Shown here: positions 5,973-8,645 of the stretch, in pieces
Numbering within the stretch: the first letter of the stretch is position 1
Layout: every line of letters begins with the position of its first letter
Source of the DNA: Nitrospinaceae bacterium UBA7883
GTDB taxonomy: Bacteria; Nitrospinota_A; UBA7883
Assembly: GCA_002500605.1 (NCBI GenBank)
Contig: DLRR01000028.1
Span: forward strand, 1-8,645
Reading direction: 5' to 3'
Length of the DNA stretch: 8,645 nt
Made by a program: the position numbers and the translations under genes
The notes under the pieces: model-generated
Database searches by the model: none
Told to the model about the DNA's origin: nothing
The model's input: the letters and a program-made list of their open reading frames with translations, nothing else

Positions 5973-7496
5973 TTGAAAAGAGAACTTTGGGCAACAAAGA
6001 TCGGTGTCATTCTTGCCGTGGCTGGCTCTGCAGTTGGTCTAGGTAACTTCCTAAGATTTCCAGTTCAAGCCGCTGAAAACGGTGGTGGCGCGTTTATGAT
6101 TCCGTACATAATAGCTTTGCTTCTACTCGGAATACCGCTTTGCTGGGTTGAGTGGACCATGGGTCGAGCCGCAGGCGCAAGACATCATGGCTCAGGCCCT
6201 GGTGTGTTAAATATGTTCTGGCCTGGCCGACCAGCTCGCTATTTTGGAGTTCTTGGTATTTTTATACCTCTCATGATTTACTTTTACTACGTATATATAG
6301 AATCTTGGTGCCTTGCATATTCATGGTTTGCACTCTCAGGAACTCTTGATAAGGCTGTGGATGCAGGACAAACAAAGGACTTCCTTACAGCATTCCAAGG
6401 TCTTGCTGATAACCAGTGGTTCTCTGGCCTAAGCGCGGCTTACGGGTTTTTCCTGTTCACGTTTCTTTTTAACTTTTATTTTATCTATCGTGGTGTGGCA
6501 AAAGGTATTGAAACTATTTCGCGTATTGCAATGCCTGTTCTGGTGATACTCGGTGTAATCATAATGTTTCGTGTACTAACTTTGGGCGCTCCTGATCCAG
6601 CAAATCCCGGGTGGAATGTAAATGGGGGCCTCGGGTTTATGTGGAACCCGGATTTCAGTGCACTCACCGATGCAAAAGTATGGTTGGCAGCCGCTGGACA
6701 AATATTTTTTACTGCGTCTGTAGGGCTCGGTCTTATTATTTCATATGCTAGCTATCTTAAAAAGGATGATGACGTAGCGCTTTCAAGTCTTTCATCAATT
6801 TCTATCAACGAGTTTATGGAAGTTGTAATAGGTGCTTCAATAGCTATTCCGGCCGCTTTTATTTTTTTCGGTCCTATCGGAATAGAGGAAGTAGCTAAAG
6901 GTGGAGCATTTAACCTCGGTTTTGTAACCATGCCTATGGTTTTTAATCAAATGCCTCTTGCTGCTTTGCTTGGTTTCATGTGGTTCTTGTTACTGTTTCT
7001 TGCCGGTGTGACATCAAGCATATCCATGCTCCAGCCCGCCATCGCTTTTTTGGAGGATGAGTTTGGTTTAAAGCGTAAGCAGTCTGTTATCCTGCTTGGT
7101 CTTTTTACGTTTATAGCATGCCAGCCCGCCATTTTCTTTCTCGACAAGGGCGTACTGGACCTTATGGATTTTTGGGCAGGAACTTTTGCCATCGTGGTAT
7201 TTGCTACCGGTGAAATAATCATATTTTCTTGGATATATGGAGCAGATAAAGGTTTCGAACAGCTTAATCATGGAGCAGATATAAAGGTTCCCTCAATCTT
7301 CAGAATTATTATCAAGTATGTGACGCCAATGTATCTGATCACTATATTGGTTTTTTGGCTGATGCAGAATTGGAAAAATATTGCCCCTAATCTAAGCGAC
7401 CCATATGCCCTCGGCACCATACTTGGAATGCTTTCACTTATTGCAGTGCTGGTGGTGGCTGTGGAAATAGCCTGGAAAAGAAAGGGGGCGCAGTGA
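5973..7496 (+). CDS. Sodium:neurotransmitter symporter (NSS) family transporter, large subunit
   Basis: A 507-aa inner-membrane sodium-coupled transporter with the LeuT fold, most likely importing an amino acid or related amine; the substrate cannot be read from the sequence. Start is TTG 5973 with GGAGAG nine bases upstream, and homology begins at residue 3-5 (KRELWATKIGVILA), which supports it. About twelve membrane helices are visible. TM1 carries the family signature GSAVGLGNFLRFP (18-30), with the unwound Gly/Asn residues used for sodium and substrate. TM2 has NGGGAFMIPY (36-45). TM6 has FFTASVGLG (245-253, Thr247) and TM8 has FLAGVTSSISMLQP (342-355), with the Thr-Ser-Ser that forms the second sodium site in LeuT. 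Its stop overlaps by four bases the start of a MetS-like small subunit, as in methionine/alanine importers such as MetPS, so a MetP-like role is a reasonable guess. Confidence 0.93.
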   Translation: MKRELWATKIGVILAVAGSAVGLGNFLRFPVQAAENGGGAFMIPYIIALLLLGIPLCWVEWTMGRAAGARHHGSGPGVLNMFWPGRPARYFGVLGIFIPLMIYFYYVYIESWCLAYSWFALSGTLDKAVDAGQTKDFLTAFQGLADNQWFSGLSAAYGFFLFTFLFNFYFIYRGVAKGIETISRIAMPVLVILGVIIMFRVLTLGAPDPANPGWNVNGGLGFMWNPDFSALTDAKVWLAAAGQIFFTASVGLGLIISYASYLKKDDDVALSSLSSISINEFMEVVIGASIAIPAAFIFFGPIGIEEVAKGGAFNLGFVTMPMVFNQMPLAALLGFMWFLLLFLAGVTSSISMLQPAIAFLEDEFGLKRKQSVILLGLFTFIACQPAIFFLDKGVLDLMDFWAGTFAIVVFATGEIIIFSWIYGADKGFEQLNHGADIKVPSIFRIIIKYVTPMYLITILVFWLMQNWKNIAPNLSDPYALGTILGMLSLIAVLVVAVEIAWKRKGAQ

Positions 7497-7582
7497 CTTG
7501 TGGTGGATGGACCATGATGGTCTTGAGTTGGATCATTATTATCGGGCTTACTGTATTCAGTATGAACCGTGTGCTGAAATAG
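7493..7582 (+). CDS. MetS-like NSS transporter small subunit (29 aa)
   Basis: A tiny membrane protein with one helix: an MTCGGWTMM N-terminus, a hydrophobic core VLSWIIIIGLTVFSM (10-24) and a basic NRVLK tail. The start is GTG at 7493, which overlaps the transporter's TGA as GTGA; an AGGGGG ribosome-binding site lies four bases upstream. This architecture and position match the MetS family, the small subunit required with MetP for methionine and alanine import in Corynebacterium and found next to many bacterial NSS genes. It should sit in the inner membrane alongside the large subunit. Its size and GTG start make it likely to be missed by gene callers. An alternative start at ATG 7514 would remove the conserved-looking Gly-Gly-Trp segment and has no ribosome-binding site. 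Confidence 0.8.
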   Translation: MTCGGWTMMVLSWIIIIGLTVFSMNRVLK

Positions 7583-7593
7583 TAGAGTTTCCC

Positions 7594-7633
7594 AAGTTAA
7601 AATTGTAATACCATTTTCTAGTAACTTTTTTTT
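7594..7633 (+). terminator. Possible weak terminator after the transporter pair
   Basis: AAGTTA (7594-7599) pairs with TAACTT (7622-7627). A short inner AAAT/ATTT stem (7600-7603, 7613-7616) and an asymmetric bulge lie between, and a run of eight T residues (7626-7633) follows. The stem is AT-only and unstable on paper, but the T run and place fit the end of the transporter transcript. Confidence 0.3.
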
Positions 7634-7728
7634 CCTAAATAGTTTCAACGAACTCCTCTTGATTTATTTCACCTCCCGATATTCACTATATACATTGAGC
7701 AACTGGAGACTAGAATAGTAATTGTTAA

Positions 7729-8301
7729 ATGTTAGCAACTGAGCTTATCAAAGCATGGAAATGTAGAAAAGGCCTTGCAAAGGCATTGTTTCATAAAAAA
7801 TATGTAGAAACATTGGATGTTGCCATGCTTGAAGAAGAAGGCATAGGGGCCATAGTGCTAGACCATGATGGGGTCTTAGGTCCCAATCGTAGCAATGGGC
7901 CGGATGGACAGGGAGAGATATTTATAAATAAATGTTTAGATGTATTTGGCTCTGGGGCAGTGTTCGTGCTCTCAAATACATCCTCAAGAAAAGCTGTGCG
8001 GATCCAAGTTTATGGTAAACATTATCCTGATGTCATCTACTTGGTGGCAAAACGAAAACCGGACCACGATGGATTGCGAATAGTAAGCCACCATACAAGC
8101 CTACCTATGGAAAAAATTGCAGTAGTGGATGACGGCTTGATGAAAGGTATAACCATGGCCGTGGAATGTGGTGCCAGGCCCATCTATGCTATAAGATTAA
8201 AAATGGAGGAATCAATAAGCGCCTGGATAATACGCATGATTACCACTAAACCACAGCTTTTTATTGTACGGTTGTTTGCATTGTTTTCAAATAAACCCTA
8301 G
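7729..8301 (+). CDS. YqeG/Gep4-like HAD superfamily (subclass IIIA) phosphatase
   Basis: A 190-aa haloacid-dehalogenase-type hydrolase with a compact capless core. Motif I is VLDHDGVLGP (43-52), with Asp45 as nucleophile and Asp47 as acid/base. Motif II is LSNTSS (81-86, Ser82). The motif III lysine is in AKRKPDHDGL (Lys110, Pro111). Motif IV is VVDDGLMKGI (132-141, Asp134/Asp135), followed by CGARPIYAIRL, the usual ending of this group. Order and spacing resemble YqeG/Gep4 proteins, the latter a phosphatidylglycerophosphate phosphatase, but the substrate here is unknown. Residues 163-187 are hydrophobic-amphipathic (ISAWIIRMITT, FIVRLFALF) and may touch the membrane, consistent with a lipid substrate. 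ATG 7729 directly follows an in-frame TAA, so it is the earliest start; no Shine-Dalgarno precedes it. It seems to be transcribed alone. Confidence 0.82.
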   Translation: MLATELIKAWKCRKGLAKALFHKKYVETLDVAMLEEEGIGAIVLDHDGVLGPNRSNGPDGQGEIFINKCLDVFGSGAVFVLSNTSSRKAVRIQVYGKHYPDVIYLVAKRKPDHDGLRIVSHHTSLPMEKIAVVDDGLMKGITMAVECGARPIYAIRLKMEESISAWIIRMITTKPQLFIVRLFALFSNKP

Positions 8302-8310
8302 CCGTATAAT
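8281..8310 (+). promoter_or_regulatory. Candidate promoter for the leader ORF and OCD-family gene
   Basis: TATAAT at 8305-8310 is a perfect -10 consensus just after the HAD stop codon. TTGTTT at 8281-8286 gives a partial -35 box with an 18-base spacer. Transcription would start near 8317, placing the hairpin at 8336-8370 in a leader of roughly 70 bases before the first ATG. Confidence 0.5.
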
Positions 8311-8335
8311 CAAGTTGCTTTCTTTACAACCATAC

Positions 8336-8370
8336 TCCGCGTATGATGTTGAGTACGATCACTACGCGGA
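8336..8370. promoter_or_regulatory. Strong hairpin / inverted repeat upstream of leader ORF
   Basis: TCCGCGTA (8336-8343) and TACGCGGA (8363-8370) are perfect reverse complements. The stem extends inward with TGAT (8344-8347) pairing to ATCA (8358-8361) across one bulged C at 8362, giving 12 pairs around a 10-base loop. No T run follows, so it is not an intrinsic terminator for the HAD gene. It could be an RNA leader structure or a DNA operator; its right arm ends 18 bases before the next ATG. Confidence 0.6.
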
Positions 8371-8388
8371 CTTCATGCAGGAAATTTG

Positions 8389-8454
8389 ATGGCAAACCGC
8401 AGGACAATGAAACGGAACCTACGGCGCGCCCAGGAAAGACGGGAGAAACCATGA
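8389..8454 (+). CDS. Arginine-rich 21-aa leader ORF
   Basis: A short ORF beginning MANRRTMKRN with a good Shine-Dalgarno (AGGA at 8379-8382, six bases from the ATG). It encodes 21 residues, nine of them basic: seven Arg (positions 4, 5, 9, 12, 13, 17, 18) and Lys8, Lys20, against two Glu. Arg codons are CGC, AGG, CGG, CGG, CGC, AGA, CGG. The TGA overlaps the ATG of the next gene as ATGA, so ribosomes ending here could restart on that gene. I recognise no family. It may be a translated regulatory leader peptide, a true basic microprotein, or a chance ORF; the ribosome-binding site and exact overlap argue against chance. It is GC-richer than the HAD gene before it. Confidence 0.55.
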   Translation: MANRRTMKRNLRRAQERREKP

Positions 8455-8645
8455 CAAACAAAAACAAAGTCGAATGCTTCTACTTTTCACAGGAAGACTT
8501 CCTTCAAGCAGGGTGTCTGGATATGCGGATGGCAATGAGCACGGCAGAAACTGCCATGCTTGCCTTTGAGGCCAATAAGATCATTTTCCCTGACAAGATT
8601 GTTCAGATTTTCAACGATGATACCCAGGATCGTATCAACTGCCTG
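8451..8645 (+). CDS. Ornithine cyclodeaminase/mu-crystallin family protein, N-terminal part
   Basis: The first 65 codons of a gene that continues past the right edge. Start ATG 8451 has GGGAG five bases upstream and overlaps the leader ORF stop. The N-terminus (FYFSQEDFLQAGCLDMRMAM, then AFEANKIIFPDKIVQIF and QDRINCL) resembles the opening of the ornithine cyclodeaminase/mu-crystallin family: a SxxDxxxAG segment, a helix around MAMSTAETAMLAF, and the strand leading to the substrate-binding region. Family members are NAD(P)-dependent enzymes acting on ornithine, other amino acids or imines; a subgroup is annotated as tyramine oxidase subunit B, which this N-terminus may match better than true ornithine cyclodeaminase. 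The NAD-binding domain and catalytic residues lie beyond the window, so the activity cannot be fixed. Confidence 0.68.
   Translation, partial: MTNKNKVECFYFSQEDFLQAGCLDMRMAMSTAETAMLAFEANKIIFPDKIVQIFNDDTQDRINCL

Noticed and set aside
7510..7522. GACCATGATGGTC odd-length palindrome
   Set aside because: It lies inside the MetS-like coding region and has a one-base centre, so it cannot form a hairpin; a chance occurrence is adequate.
7268..7648. Minus-strand ORF of 126 codons across the transporter 3' end and MetS-like gene
   Set aside because: It is antisense to well-supported coding sequence, has low-complexity His/Thr/Ser-rich content and no family resemblance.

Overview
The window looks like chromosome of a Gram-negative, probably marine bacterium. 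The main clue is the adjacent pair of a class GN sortase and a VIT/von Willebrand A sortase-target protein, an arrangement described mainly from marine Proteobacteria. An NSS-family sodium symporter and a SpoVG-family protein in an apparently non-Firmicute setting also fit Desulfobacterota/deltaproteobacteria-like or allied lineages. Taxonomy is an inference: there is no rRNA here, and base composition was only judged by eye as AT-leaning.

Left part, minus strand (3394 down to 1): a VIT-vWA surface protein (722 aa, TTG start) is followed by its sortase through a one-base TAATG stop/start overlap. After a 176-base gap comes a secreted Sel1-repeat protein cut by the left edge. The first two form a dedicated envelope-processing pair. 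The C-terminal sorting motif of the target looks degenerate although the sortase's catalytic His, Cys and Arg are all present.

Middle, plus strand (3636 to 5822): a HinT-like HIT protein, an RsmB-like rRNA m5C methyltransferase and a SpoVG-family nucleic-acid-binding protein. The HIT start has no Shine-Dalgarno and sits just below a -10-like box. The gap before rsmB holds a TTGACA -35 box with a perfect 14-base palindrome in the promoter spacer. A weak terminator follows spoVG.

Right part, plus strand (5973 to 8645): a 12-helix sodium:neurotransmitter symporter (NSS) family transporter overlaps by four bases with a 29-aa single-helix MetS-like subunit that is easily missed. Next is a stand-alone YqeG/Gep4-like HAD phosphatase. 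At the right end is a compact regulatory-looking leader: a consensus TATAAT -10, a strong CG-rich hairpin, and a 21-aa arginine-rich ORF with a good ribosome-binding site. The stop of this ORF overlaps (ATGA) the start of an ornithine cyclodeaminase/mu-crystallin family gene that runs off the window. This leader and the unusual sortase substrate are the two places most worth following up.

No rRNA, tRNA, CRISPR array, insertion sequence or phage gene was recognised, and no gene-free stretch exceeds 300 bases.
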